Shown one piece after another: positions 1 to 10,277 of a stretch of DNA of 37,459 nucleotides. Each line of letters opens with the position of its first letter. Position 1 is the first letter of the stretch. The stretch covers positions 11,730-49,188 of the forward strand of contig CAJPVJ010000050.1 in the NCBI GenBank assembly GCA_905397405.1, written 5' to 3'. Under the pieces are notes generated by a model. The model saw only the letters and a program-made list of their open reading frames with translations. It searched no databases and was not told the origin of the DNA. The stretch comes from Oppiella nova (taxonomy: Eukaryota; Arthropoda; Arachnida; Sarcoptiformes; Oppiidae). The position numbers and the translations under genes were made by a program.

Positions 1-11
1 CTTTTTTTCAG

Positions 12-147
12 GCTATTGACACAGTTTTCGTTTAATTTGAACCCAAACTCAGAACTGTCTGAAAGTATTCAACCGAAGTCTCCCGTCTCGAAGGATGGCG
101 TAAGAGATATGTTAGTAAAGCATCACTTATTTTCGTGGGATATTTAA
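12..147 (+). CDS. Possible last exon of an upstream gene (partial, unknown)
   Basis: A pyrimidine run followed by AG (positions 1-11) makes a good splice acceptor. The next base completes a codon, and 44 codons are then open from 13 to a TAA at 145-147. The peptide is hydrophilic, includes SIQPKSPVSKDGVRDML and ends KHHLFSWDI. I do not recognise a family. The exon would converge on the minus-strand DM4/12 gene, whose stop lies 8 bp further on. The rest of the gene would lie left of the window. The call rests only on the acceptor and the open frame, so chance cannot be excluded. Confidence 0.4.
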
Positions 148-154
148 GACTAAG

Positions 155-916
155 TCATTCCTCAAGCTTTTGAAATATACTAAAACCACAAGAACTAAAT
201 TTTTGAGAGCAATCTTTGCCTCCTTTCCCATACAACTGTGCGCTCATATAGTCCTGAAGGAGCCCCTCCTCATCATAAGACCGCGAAACCATCAAAATGT
301 GTTCCAATATCTCGTGAAACGGCGATTCAATAAGCATTGGAGTGGCGGCTAATTCACAAATAGCTCGATATATGCAATTCCGACCATCGATTCCATACCT
401 TATATTTGAAACAAAAATCAATTCCCAGTCAATGACTGTCGAGACAAACCTTTCGAGGTTTTCAGCGATTGATGTGAAGAGATCGTAGCGATGCTGTGCC
501 GCCGCCGCATCTATACTTCGCTTCATTGCTTGGTGTGTATAATAAGGGGAACCACCGGGTGATCCATAGTATGAGTCATAACTATAATAATTAGGCATAA
601 ACGACGGAAAATTGAGTGGAACTGCCGGCGCTGCCGGATCTTGCATTACAAGGTATGGCAGTGTAATTGGATTGAATATGAGTGTGTCGTTCAACATAGT
701 TATGGATAACGGGAACGACAGGTCAAGTTTGACGTCCACACCACCCAAACTCGGCACAGGCATCGATAAGTCGATATCAAAAGAAATTTTCGAGTTCTTC
801 GTGAATACAAATCGGCGGACTCTATGATGGGGTGAAGACTCATCCGAACCCATTGCGAGAGTTATTGACATAACGAACACTATTTTGAATAAAACACTTC
901 TTGAGATTAATCTCAT
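155..916 (-). CDS. DM4/12-family secreted protein, with a probable 51-nt in-frame intron
   Basis: The protein starts with a hydrophobic signal peptide (MRLISRSVLFKIVFVMSITL), followed by a basic HHRVRRFVF stretch. The C-terminal half has the DM4/12 signature: a cysteine pair in GRNCIYRAICELA, then KDCSQKFSSCGFSIF. The family is arthropod-typical, secreted and of unknown biochemical role. The frame is open through 253 codons, but 399-449 (read on the minus strand) begins GTTTGT, ends TATAAG, is 51 nt long and has no stop. Removing it gives NLERYGIDGRNC, matching the family spacing and the neighbouring plus-strand paralogue, which lacks those 17 residues. I therefore prefer exons 916-450 and 398-155, giving 236 residues. 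It shares an upstream region with the plus-strand DM4/12 gene. The family call is firm, the intron likely. Confidence 0.8.
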   Translation of the reverse strand: MRLISRSVLFKIVFVMSITLAMGSDESSPHHRVRRFVFTKNSKISFDIDLSMPVPSLGGVDVKLDLSFPLSITMLNDTLIFNPITLPYLVMQDPAAPAVPLNFPSFMPNYYSYDSYYGSPGGSPYYTHQAMKRSIDAAAAQHRYDLFTSIAENLERFVSTVIDWELIFVSNIRYGIDGRNCIYRAICELAATPMLIESPFHEILEHILMVSRSYDEEGLLQDYMSAQLYGKGGKDCSQKFSSCGFSIFQKLEE

Positions 917-1350
917 TTTACCCCGATATTAAACTCATAAGTGGTTTCCATACAAATGTCTGTCAAGTATTTGTTTTCTTAAAAGAATAATAAGAATAAT
1001 AAGAAAACACCAAATGCTTGGAAGTGATCATAAAAATTATCATTTAGTAAGCAATTGAATGACAAAGCGATACATGAGATGCACTGTTCGGGAGTGACTT
1101 TTGGCATAAATTAACTACACTTCCCATGAATGATGAGACAGCATCCATCGTGTTATCAATGATATGGTCTGAGTGCCAATAAAAGCAATGTCATCGCATT
1201 GACCCTAAACTTGTCTCATATAACCAAAGACTATAAATACATATAAATTTATAAACAAATTATTTATTTAAATTTGCAAACAAATCGCATCCGAAATGAA
1301 GTTCAAAACAACTATTTATTCATTCATTTTGTTAATAACGAACAGTTATT
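604..1350. repeat. Allele 1 of a 0.75-kb block repeated at 1352-2099
   Basis: This block and 1352-2099 are about 98% identical apart from a 9-bp deletion and a 10-bp insertion in the second copy. Copy two starts exactly 127 bp before the first mismatch (731/1479). It ends exactly 127 bp after the last mismatch (1223/1972). That is the geometry of a heterozygous bubble in a k=127 assembly graph. The block holds the 5' part of the minus DM4/12 gene, the divergent promoter and the start of the plus DM4/12 gene. Confidence 0.85.
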
Positions 1351-1664
1351 AACGGAAAATTGAGTGGAACTGCCGGCGCTGCCGGATCTTGCATTACAAG
1401 GTATGGCAGTGTAATTGGATTGAATATGAGTGTGTCGTTCAACATAGTTATGGATAACGGGAACGACAGGTCAAGTTTCACGTCCACACCACCCAAACTC
1501 GGCACAGGCATCGATAAGTCGATATCAAAAGAAATTTTCGAGTTCTTCGTGAATACAAATCGGCGGACCCTATGATGGGGTGAAGACTCATCCGAACCCA
1601 TTGCGAGAGTTATTGACATAACGAACACTATTTTGAATAAAACACTTCTTGAGATTAATCTCAT
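1332..1664 (-). pseudogene. Second-allele copy of the DM4/12 N-terminus (assembly artefact, not a gene)
   Basis: The first 104 codons repeat the N-terminal part of the gene at 155-916, then run into unrelated sequence (ending LITVRY) at the join near 1351. The two coding differences from the full copy (731 versus 1479, and 822 versus 1570) are both synonymous. The break falls exactly where an inserted contig would begin, so this is best read as the other allele of the same gene placed in series. It should not be counted as a paralogue or as a truncated protein. Confidence 0.75.
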
Positions 1665-2099
1665 TTTACCCCGATATTGAACTCATAAGTGGTTTCCATA
1701 CAAATGTTTGTCAAGTATTTGTTTTCTTAAAAGAATAATAAGAAAACACCAAATGCTTGGAAGTGATCATAAAAATTATCATTTAGTAAGCAATTGAATG
1801 ACAAAGCGATACATGTTCAGCACTGTTCGGGAGTGACTTTTGGCATAAATTAACTACACTTCCCATGAATGATGAGACAGCATCCACCGTGTTATCAATG
1901 ATATGGTCTGAGTGCCAATAAAAGCAATGTCATCGCATTGACCCTAAACTTGTCTCATATAACCAAAGATATCCAAAGACTATAAATACATATAAATTTA
2001 TAAACAAATTATTTATTTAAATTTGCAAACAAATCGCATCCGAAATGAAGTTCAAAACAACTATTTATTCATTCATTTTGTTAATAACGAACAGTTATT
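1352..2099. repeat. Allele 2 of the same block, placed in tandem
   Basis: The base at 1351 is a lone 'a' between the end of allele 1 and this block. The last 127 bp (1973-2099) are identical to 1224-1350 and to 2101-2227. Differences from allele 1 fall mostly in noncoding DNA. Read as an alternative haplotype, the true locus contains either 604-1350 or this block, not both. Confidence 0.85.
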
Positions 2100-2100
2100 A

Positions 2101-2227
2101 CCAAAGACTATAAATACATATAAATTTATAAACAAATTATTTATTTAAATTTGCAAACAAATCGCATCCGAAATGAAGTTCAAAACAACTATTTATTCAT
2201 TCATTTTGTTAATAACGAACAGTTATT
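2101..2227. repeat. Third copy of a 127-bp block (contig overlap)
   Basis: This is identical over 127 bp to 1973-2099 and 1224-1350, with a single extra 'a' at 2100. It carries the TATA box and first codons of the plus-strand DM4/12 gene. It marks the start of the next contig, which reads on into the real gene. Confidence 0.9.
2109..2116 (+). promoter_or_regulatory. TATA box of the plus-strand DM4/12 gene
   Basis: TATAAATA lies 57 bp upstream of the ATG at 2173, a spacing that fits a TATA-directed start with a short leader. The same site appears at 1232-1239 and 1981-1988 in the allelic or overlap copies. Confidence 0.55.
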
Positions 2228-2833
2228 GTGAAAGAGTTCAGAGATTAATATTACCGACGGATGCGTCGATGCTTAGGATTATCCCGAGCGTCGAGATGCC
2301 AATGGTTTCATCCAATTCCATACAATCGGGCTTTAGTTTCAAGCTTCCAATTGCTATACAATTTCCCAGTGCTCTCGACTTCGTTCAGTCCATTAGACAA
2401 ACACTAAATACGGGCCAATCAGGCGATTTGGTCGCAACACTGGACTCCAACAGAACTCGAGTCCATTCGCGGGCCAACCTCTTCAGCGCTATTGAGAAAA
2501 CGCACAGTCGTTTGGGCAGAGTTTGTCTGTTGCGGGCCATCTGTGAAGTGGCAGAAGTGCCGTTCATGTCGGCATCGCACGGACTGCTCGGACAGTTGGT
2601 GGACATGTTCTTGACGTAAGTCACATGAGTTGAGATGAAAATCTGATGTAAAAATCTTCATTATATGATTATACAGTTCTTCGGCCTTAACCGACAGCAC
2701 CGGCGTATTAAAGGCTTATAGAGAAGCCGAACGCATGGGAAGAAGTGGTGTCAAGAAAGACAAATGTAAAGCACATTATAAAGACTGTCCCTTCTCTCTG
2801 TTCAATGTTATTGACGTTGCATTCAATGTATAA
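2173..2833 (+). CDS. DM4/12-family secreted protein (two exons)
   Basis: Exons are 2173-2615 and 2677-2833, with a 61-nt GT-AG intron (GTAAGT donor), giving 199 residues. It begins with a signal peptide (MKFKTTIYSFILLITNSYC), then RVQRLILPTDASMLRIIPS, which resembles the basic and hydrophobic start of mature DM4/12 proteins. The signature follows as GRVCLLRAICEVAEVPF, HGLLGQLVDMFLT and, after the intron, YREAERMG and KCKAHYKDCPFSLF. All four conserved cysteines are present. The protein is predicted to be secreted; its function is unknown. It is divergently paired with the minus-strand DM4/12 gene, about 380 bp apart once the duplicated block is collapsed. It converges on the glucosyltransferase gene, with stops 34 bp apart and an AATAAA at 2854. 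Confidence 0.85.
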
Positions 2834-2867
2834 ATTGTTTTCATTATATTTTCAATAAATTATTTAT

Positions 2868-4100
2868 TTATTCAAAGATCTTGATTAAGTTTGGGTCGAG
2901 TATTGGCTTATATTTCAAAAGCTTTGAATACCTGTCCAACAGTTCCTTCCAATAGCACTGAACGGAATCGTTGGTCAAGTGATGCCAAATGAAGTCAAAG
3001 CCTTTCTCTGCGATATTGCGTCCGATCTCATGGTTCGCTTCCAAGAACTCAATCTTTGAGACCAAATCATTCATATTATTAGCGATCGGAACGAAATGAA
3101 TCCATGGCTTGAGCTGAGGGTAAAAGAATTCAATCCAATCGGAGTCGGCGTTCAACACAACAGATTTGCACAGAAATAAGTGTTTGTATCGGAAAGAGGC
3201 GGCCACTCCTCTCATGTTCACCAGATATTTGTAGACACAGTGGTCTTCGAAGGTAACGGTGGGCGCCGGCTGTTCGCCCAACGTGTCGGCCACTGACCTC
3301 CAGGCCTGGTTCGCCGTGTATTGAGCGTCGATGAGCTGAGGCAGCGCTCGACTCAGCCGTATAAGAGGGTCCCTCTCGTCGGAAGTTCGCGAACCCCTGA
3401 AGAATGCCACCGAAGACTTGTTATGCCAGTCGACGCCATTCTTTACGATTCTTTGCCGCATTAGATCCCATCTTCCGATGCCTGTGGGGTAGCGATCAAT
3501 GGCTGGACCGCCGCTCCAGAAAGTCCACGCGGGGTATAACACGTCCCGGTATTGGGTCACCTCTTTCGAGAAGGACAGCACCGGTAAGTCATGCCATTTG
3601 TGGTGCACCTGAGGATAGTCTCTCACGTTTATGACGAGATCCATGTCTGGCAACCATTGGATCACTTGCTTAATGAAGTGCTCAATGCCTTCACAACGAG
3701 TCCCTTTGTCTGTCAGCAACAGCGCTATATTGCTCACCAAATAATAGACTATTACTTAAGGAGAGAAGGGTGCTTAGCGAAGGAGGTGTCGTGAGAAGCA
3801 TTATGGGCAGCGGAGGTTTACTGAGTAGTCTTGCGCCAAGAACTGGAGATATTGTCCGCACGAGTTGTTTGACTGCAACTCACTGTCACTGAAGTCACGT
3901 CTGGCTCTTTGAATGGATCCGTAATAGTGATCCCAATTGTGGTCATAATTGACGTTATTTTCAGATAAATATTTCGACTTTTCGTGGTATTCATCACCGA
4001 TTTGGTCATCAATGAAGTCTAATGTTTCGCAAATCACTTCATATCTGGCGACCACTATATATATAAACAATAAAACATTTGGTAATGAAGTGAATGTCAT
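2868..4100 (-). CDS. Protein O-glucosyltransferase-like (POGLUT1/Rumi, GT90), 5' end unresolved
   Basis: The exon 3754-2868 encodes a clear GT90/CAP10 domain. Landmarks are RCEGIEHFI, NVRDYPQV, LYPAWTFWSGGPAI, GRWDLMR, FFRGSRTSDERDPLI (with the family ERD motif), FEDHCVYKYLVNMRGVAASF and DFIWHHL. Members add O-glucose to EGF repeats such as those of Notch, in the ER. An upstream exon (4100 to about 3884 or 3822) starts with a likely signal peptide (MTFTSLPNVLLFIYIVVARY) and contains the WDHYYGSIQRA stretch. A GTGAGT donor at 3883-3878 joined to the acceptor before 3754 keeps frame (367 residues). It leaves about 40 residues of the usual Cys-rich linker missing. The GTAAAC donor at 3821 would keep NNSCGQYLQ but shifts frame. 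The C-terminus ends NLIKIFE with no KDEL-type ER-retention signal. Confidence 0.8.
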
Positions 4101-4460
4101 GTCAAACGTAATTGTATTCAAAATGAATACAAAAATCAATTCAATTAAAAAACTATAAAACTATTCAAACGATTGGTTCTAAAAAAATAAAACTTTTCAA
4201 CAAAACAAAACTCTGTTGTCTTTAAAAAATATCAACATTTCATATGAAAAAGGCATAAAACATGAAGTATTAACTCATGGAAATTACCGATATAGCATAT
4301 ATCTCTATGAAAACCAGGGAAATATCATGCTCATATTGTTTTTGGTGCACTACATATGTAACTGCATTAGAGTGCAAAACGCACTTTTCACATTTGTAAC
4401 GGTGGCTAACAATCTACACTACCTGTGGTGAGTGGACACAGTGTTGGACACAGTGTTGAT
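4101..4460. promoter_or_regulatory. Divergent spacer between the GT90 gene and POLR3A
   Basis: This 360-bp AT-rich spacer separates two start codons facing apart, so it should hold both promoters. I see no clear TATA box. An imperfect direct repeat (gtggacacagtgttg, then gacacagtgttgat) lies at about 4433-4460, just before the POLR3A ATG. Short open frames here look accidental. Confidence 0.4.
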
Positions 4461-7400
4461 ATGGAGAAGGAGCAGTTCCGTGGCTGTGATGTAGGCGTGA
4501 AGTTGAGTGAACTGTCATTCAATATCCCCAATGCTATTGATGTGCGGAAACAAAGTCACATCCAATGCATAAACAAAATGCTTTACGATTCAAATGCCGG
4601 CAAATCACGAAAGCCGGCCGTCTTCGGGGTGTTGGACACCAGACTTGGTATTCATTGCATGTCTTGTCGTGTCTTTTACTGGTCTAATGGGTTACTCTTT
4701 AGGCACGAGTCAGAAGGACTTGAAGTGCGAGACGTGCGGACACGGGTTGGCCGAGTGTGTCGGACACTTCGGTTTCATCGACTTAGCGCTTCCAGTCTTC
4801 CACGTCGGGTACTTCCGGTTTATTGTCTATATCCTGCAGTCCATCTGCAAGAAGTGTTCGCGATGTCTGCTTCCCATAGAGTCTCGCAATCGATACGTTT
4901 GGAAGTTTCGAAAACCGGACTTAAGTTTTCTGGAGAAGAAGGCCATCCATAAAGAGATGGTCGACAAATGCAAAAAAGTCAAGTGTTGTCCCTTTTGTAG
5001 CGCTTTCAACGGACCCGTTAAGAAGATATCGCTCTATAAGATCATACACGCGATGACACCGACCACTACATCCAAGTCCAAGTCCGAAGACATAATGATT
5101 GAGAACTTCACAGAAATCGCGTTCAATAACGAAGAGATCATTGATTTCATTAAGAAAACAAAATCAGAACTTTTAGATCCGATCCGTGTCTTGGATTTAT
5201 TTAAACGAATTCCTGAAAAGGATTTCCCATTTCTAGTCATCCGTAGTCATAGACCTGAGGATCTAATCTTAACGCGAATCCCTGTCCCGCCCTCTTGTAT
5301 AAGACCGTCAGTGATCAGTGAGTTGGAGACGGGAACCAATGAGGACGACCTGACCATTAAGTTGAGTGAAGTGATATTCGTGAACGACATTATAGCCAAA
5401 CGCAAGTCCAGTGGCGCTCACATGGGAATGATTGTCGAGGACTGGGACTTCCTTCAGCTCCAGTTAGCCCTCTATATAAACAGTGAAATCTCTGGAATTC
5501 CTTTCAATATGAGACCAAAGAAGCCGAGCCGTGGGTTAGTGCAGCGCCTGAAGGGAAAACACGGCCGCTTTCGCGGCAATCTCAGCGGCAAACGCGTCGA
5601 CTTCTCCTCCAGAAGTGTCATCAGTCCTGACCCTAACCTCCAGATCGATGAGGTGGGAGTTCCCGAACATATCGCCAAAATACTGACATATCCCGAACGC
5701 GTCACTCCCGCCAACTAACTTGAATACTTTGTTAACCATGAGTTGCCGTGACTAAATGTAGGGCCGCGGTTGAAACACCTCCTGTTCTGTAGGCCTGAAT
5801 TCTGCATTTAACTGAAGTTAAATTTACTTTCTGTTAATATAAAAGATTTGCATTGAAAACAGATTTTTAAAATATGGTAATCGAAAGGCAGTTGCGGGTA
5901 AACTGAAGAACGGGGATGTCGTAGAAAGGCATTTGTGTAACGGAGACATTGTCTTATTTAATAGACAGCCATCACTTCATAAACTGAGTATAATGTGCCA
6001 TAAAGTGAGCAAATTCTTGTTTTACATAATTTTTATCACTTATTAATGGATAATGTGTTGTCTTCAGGCGAAAGTGCATAAACACCGGACTCTTCAGTTC
6101 AATGAATGTGTTTGTACGCCATATAACGCCGACTTCGATGGCGACGAAATGAATTTGCATTTATTGCAAACAGAAGAGGCAAAGGCTGAGGCGTCTGTTC
6201 TCATGGGCACGAAGAACAACATTCTGACCCCAAGAAATGGCGAGCCATTGATTGCCGCCATTCAGGACTTCATAACCGGTGCTTACCTTCTGACTCAAAA
6301 AGATGTATTCTTTGACCGCTCGAAAGCCATTCAAATAATCTCATCGATTATGGCGGGAACCGATTCGAAGACAATGATTGATTTGCCAAAGCCATGCATT
6401 ATGGTTCCCTGTGCTCTCTGGAGTGGGAAACAAATATTTAGTTTAATTTTAAAACCCAATAACTCGAGTGATTTGAATGTCAATCTTAGGACTAAAGGCA
6501 AGAATTATTGCGGAAAAGACGAAGACTTGTGTGTTAACGACTCGTGTAAGTAAATAATAATACATTAGTTTTAGTGTTTAATTGGATTTAAATATCATTT
6601 TAGTTGTTGTCATCAGAAACAGTCAATTGCTGTGCGGTTGTGTTGAAAAGGGCACATTAGGCTCCGGTTCTAAGAATAATATATTTTACTGTGTTTTACG
6701 TGAATATAATGGCGATTACGCGGGACTTGTTATGTGGCGATTAGCCCGAGTGGCCAGTTATTTCATTGGTAGGAATTTGTATTTAAACGGCTTTCAAATA
6801 TAGTGTTAATTGAAAATCTAATGTTTAGCTCAAAGAGGCTTTTCGTTGGGAATCGAAGACGTGACGCCCACTGCGGGACTTATGGCCGCTAAGTCTTTAT
6901 TGTTTGAAAAGGGATACAAGAAAGTAGACGAATATATCGCCAAATTAAGAGACGGAAAGTTAGAGTCAATGGCCGGACGATCTCCCGAAGAAACATTGGA
7001 ATCAATGATTAATAAGGAATTGTCTGAGATTCGAGACCACGCGGGAAAGGCGTGCGTCAAAGAACTCGGAACTAAAAACTCTCCGCTTTTGATGGCAATG
7101 TGCGGCTCTAAAGGCTCTCTTATTAATGTCTCCCAAATGGTGGCCTGTGTTGGGCAGCAGACCATTAGAGGAGAGCGCGTTCCCGACGGCTTTGGTGACC
7201 GAACTCTCCCTCATTTTGGACACAAAGAGAAGTCTCCGCTCGCGAAGGGATTTGTAGAAAACAGCTTTTATTCGGGACTCACGACAACTGAATTCTTTTT
7301 CCATACAATGGCCGGAAGGGAAGGACTGTTAGACACAGCCGTCAAGACTGCGGAAACCGGTTATATGCAGAGACGCTTAGTTAAGGCGCTCGAGGATCTG

Positions 7401-8974
7401 GTTTCCCATTACGACGGATCCGTTCGAAACTCTTGTGGAGATGTTATTCAGTTTATTTATGGCGACGACTGTCTGGACCCGTCTAATATGGAAGAGAGCT
7501 CTCGGCTCATCAATTTGGAGCGTCTTCTTCAACATACATGTGCTGTCCATTCGTGTAAAGAAGAGCCGCCCCTTTCATGCCATGAAATTAGAGAATCGTA
7601 TGAAAAACAGATGAATGAAATGAATTCAAATGTTTCCTCAGATTTCAGGAAAGAGTTGAAAGTATTTTTGGAGAACTTTATAGAAAAACTCGACAAAATT
7701 CAGATGCGTTTTGATAGTTATTGTGATAATAAAGCGGTGAAAGAAATCCAGAGATTAACGAAAACACAACTCCAAAAGTTTTTGTTTGCGTGTGGGGACA
7801 AGTACTTGAGGGCTCGCATAGAGCCGGGAACAGCTGTCGGTGCCATCTGTGCTCAGAGTATTGGAGAACCGGCCACTCAAATGACACTAAAGACGTTTCA
7901 TTTCGCTGGCGTCGCCTCAATGAACATCACTCAAGGAGTTCCGCGAATCAAGGAATTAATTAACGCCAACAAAACCATTTCGACGCCAATTATTTGCGCC
8001 ATTCTTCAGAACAATACGAACCCAGAGATGGCCAGAGCTGTGAAGATGCGCATCGAAAAGACCACTTTAAGAGAGGTCTGTGAATATCTGGAAGAAGTGG
8101 TGACCAGAGATGACTGCTTTGTTCTCATCAAGCTATATATGGATCGAATCAAATTGCTTAACGTAACGAATGATTTGATTTCAATGAGTTGACCACAAAA
8201 TGTTAAACTTATAAATTTCTTTCTGTAGTTAGAAGTAAACGCTTATTCAATACAGGAATCGATTGCAAAGCAATTAAGAATATCTTTGAATAAGATATCT
8301 ATTGTGGACGACGAGGAGTCGATGCTTACGGTTTCGGCCATTAATACCGACACCTGGACTCTGAGAGAGGCCTTGTGTAAGGTTGTGATCAAAGGCTGTG
8401 ATAAAGTGAGACGAGCGGCCATTCGTGACAATAGCGGGGAATACTATCTCATGATTGAAGGCGAGGGACTGCGAGATGTTATGGCCACCTATGGGGTGGA
8501 CCCCAGAAAAAGCTATTCTAATAACATTATGGAAGTGTCGCACACTTTGGGCATCGAAGCCGCGAGAACTATGATTATCAAAGAGATTAAGTCAACGATG
8601 GAAAACCACGGCATCAGTATTGATGAAAGACATCTCAAACTATTGGCCGATACCATGACCTATAAGGGAGAGGTGTTGGGTATCACTCGCTTCGGTCTCG
8701 CGAAGATGAAGGAGTCGTCATTAATGTTGGCATCGGTTGGCATACATTTTGTTGAATATTTGAGACATTTACTCAATTTATTGATTATTATTTATAGTTT
8801 GAACGGACAGCTGACCACCTATTCGATGCGGCCTATTATGGACAGGTAGACCACATACTGGGTGTTTCCGAATCGATCATATCTGGAATGCCTATGCGTT
8901 TGGGCACCGGTTTCTTTGATTTGCTCCAGAAGTCAGACGAAGACATCGACCAATTCCACTGGTCTGGTAACTAA
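4461..8974 (+). CDS. POLR3A: DNA-directed RNA polymerase III largest subunit (RPC1), interrupted at 5716-5816
   Basis: This is the catalytic largest subunit of RNA polymerase III, which makes tRNA, 5S rRNA and U6. Exons are 4461-4647, 4703-5816, 5863-6004, 6068-6545, 6604-6768, 6829-8162, 8229-8735 and 8798-8974. All introns are 46-66 nt GT-AG and all phases agree, totalling 1367 codons, close to the usual 1390. It starts [11 protein letters not shown]. The clamp zinc region [16 protein letters not shown] is present, as are [12 protein letters not shown], the Mg-binding [10 protein letters not shown] (6125-6154), [22 protein letters not shown], the trigger-loop region [18 protein letters not shown] and the C-terminal [20 protein letters not shown]. 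The long tail after SDEDIDQFH seen in other animals is missing. Three in-frame stops lie in 5716-5816, where a conserved HPGANF-containing stretch is expected. Everything else is intact and conserved. Confidence 0.95.
5716..5816 (+). other. Disrupted segment of POLR3A exon 2 with three in-frame stops
   Basis: The POLR3A frame meets TAA at 5716, TGA at 5749 and TAA at 5809 (codons 401, 412 and 432). Frame and splice phase are nevertheless preserved to a donor at 5817 and an acceptor at 5862. Remnants can be guessed (LEYFVNHE, then VGP...H, then RPEFCI), where relatives have a leucine-rich stretch, NGP, and HPGANF. The length is 34-35 codons against about 29 expected. It could be a local sequence error, a damaged allele, or a gene model I cannot see. 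Confidence 0.6.
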
Positions 8975-9373
8975 AAACTGCTGTTTAGAGAAGTGTTATC
9001 GAAGAGGATACTTTAGCTGCTTTGTAAACGAGGTGTCAACGTCACTTAACTTAGGTGCGACATAGAGTAGTGAACTTTATAAATCGCATTTTATGTTTAA
9101 TTTTTAAAATCTTTTGAAATTAATTGTATTTTTGTAAATCAATTGTAAAACACATAAATATAATAAAAGTTGTATTAAAATCTAAATACCGTATTACCAT
9201 TTCACGCAATAAATGTTAAATTAGTGTAACAGAAATATTTACAGAATTTCACTAATGAGTCATATATATTGTATAGGACTTCAAGAAATTAGTGATCTCC
9301 ACATCATTCAATTGTATTATTGCTTAATTATGACAAACATTTACTTTATTTGCATAAATAGTCTATTTTCCAA
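8975..9373. other. POLR3A 3' UTR and spacer
   Basis: This is AT-rich sequence with polyadenylation-like hexamers (ATAAAT, AATAAA) around 9155-9215. A 21-bp stretch at 9161-9181 recurs exactly at 9825-9845. No other gene is visible. Confidence 0.5.
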
Positions 9374-9886
9374 ATGATTGAGTTTCCCAATGAGGGCTGT
9401 CTTACAGTGGATGGACTGATGGGCACCTGTTATGCGATCTTTTCAAAGGAATCACACGAGAACCAGATGTGTGCCATTCAGTGGACACCCAATTACTTCC
9501 ATATGGGACTGGAAGGGGTGATGTTATCTTAAACCACATCCCATTGTCTAACAAATTGTCTCACAGTTTGCAACAGAATTACATGACAAAAGACATCGAA
9601 ATACAAAACATTAAGAGTTTCGACAGATTTTACAGAAAAGCTCTGAATATCGATCGAAACGATAAGACAAGTATTCCTCTCATAAGTGAGTCCCTGTGCT
9701 GTCCATCAGACTTATGGCTCATATTAAGTGATCTTCAATCGCACCACAGGCCCGACCAAACCCTTCCACAAACCCTTCCAGATGGGGGTCACCACTGCCT
9801 ACCAATTCTGTAGTCATAATAACTTAATAAAAGTTGTATTAAAATGTGAAACATTTGACGCAATAAAAGATGGTTTGTTTGAATGA
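9374..9886 (+). CDS. Small three-exon gene, unrecognised
   Basis: An ATG at 9374 opens a moderately GC-rich frame (MIEFPNEGCLTVDGLMGTCY, then CAIQWTPNYFHMG). A consistent model joins 9374-9522, 9567-9685 and 9750-9886 through GT-AG introns of 44 and 64 nt, giving 134 residues. The middle exon holds SFDRFYRKALNIDRNDKTS; the last holds FHKPFQMGVTTAYQFCSHN. No signal peptide or membrane segment is apparent. I do not recognise the family. Coding-like composition and matching phases support a real gene, but the short first intron and the last exon are uncertain. Part of the last exon (9825-9845) is identical to POLR3A 3' UTR sequence, which weakens the coding call there. Confidence 0.35.
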
Positions 9887-10277
9887 AGCGCTCATTGAAT
9901 GGAGTGATGGATGAGTGCAACGATTGGCTCAAAAGCCAACCATTTATACAATGACTGAGTTTTCAATGATTTTCAATACTTTTTATGGATTTGTTTTGAC
10001 TTTCTCAAGCATTTCATTTGATAATGCTGTGAACCCTTTGCCCACAATTGGTCTCACATTTCTCAACACTCAACGATTCATACATTCAGTGAACACAATG
10101 TGAGTGACATTTGGCCGTCACTGGTGTCCATGTGATGATCATTTGGTGTCCACAATACTGCGAGTTGTCCACAATCGTGCCATTGTATGACAGGTGACAC
10201 ATTGTTTACACGCAGTGCTCCCACACAGAGACTCTTACTCGCACTGGTGGTGATAGTTGAGTGCAAACCGCGGAGGA
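9887..10277. promoter_or_regulatory. Spacer upstream of NC2-beta
   Basis: About 390 bp without a supported gene; it should hold the NC2-beta promoter. GC content rises towards the start codon. I see no TATA box or recognisable element. Confidence 0.35.

Noticed and set aside
1332-1664. Truncated third DM4/12 paralogue
   Set aside because: Allelic copy created by stringing two haplotype branches together; its end coincides with the join.
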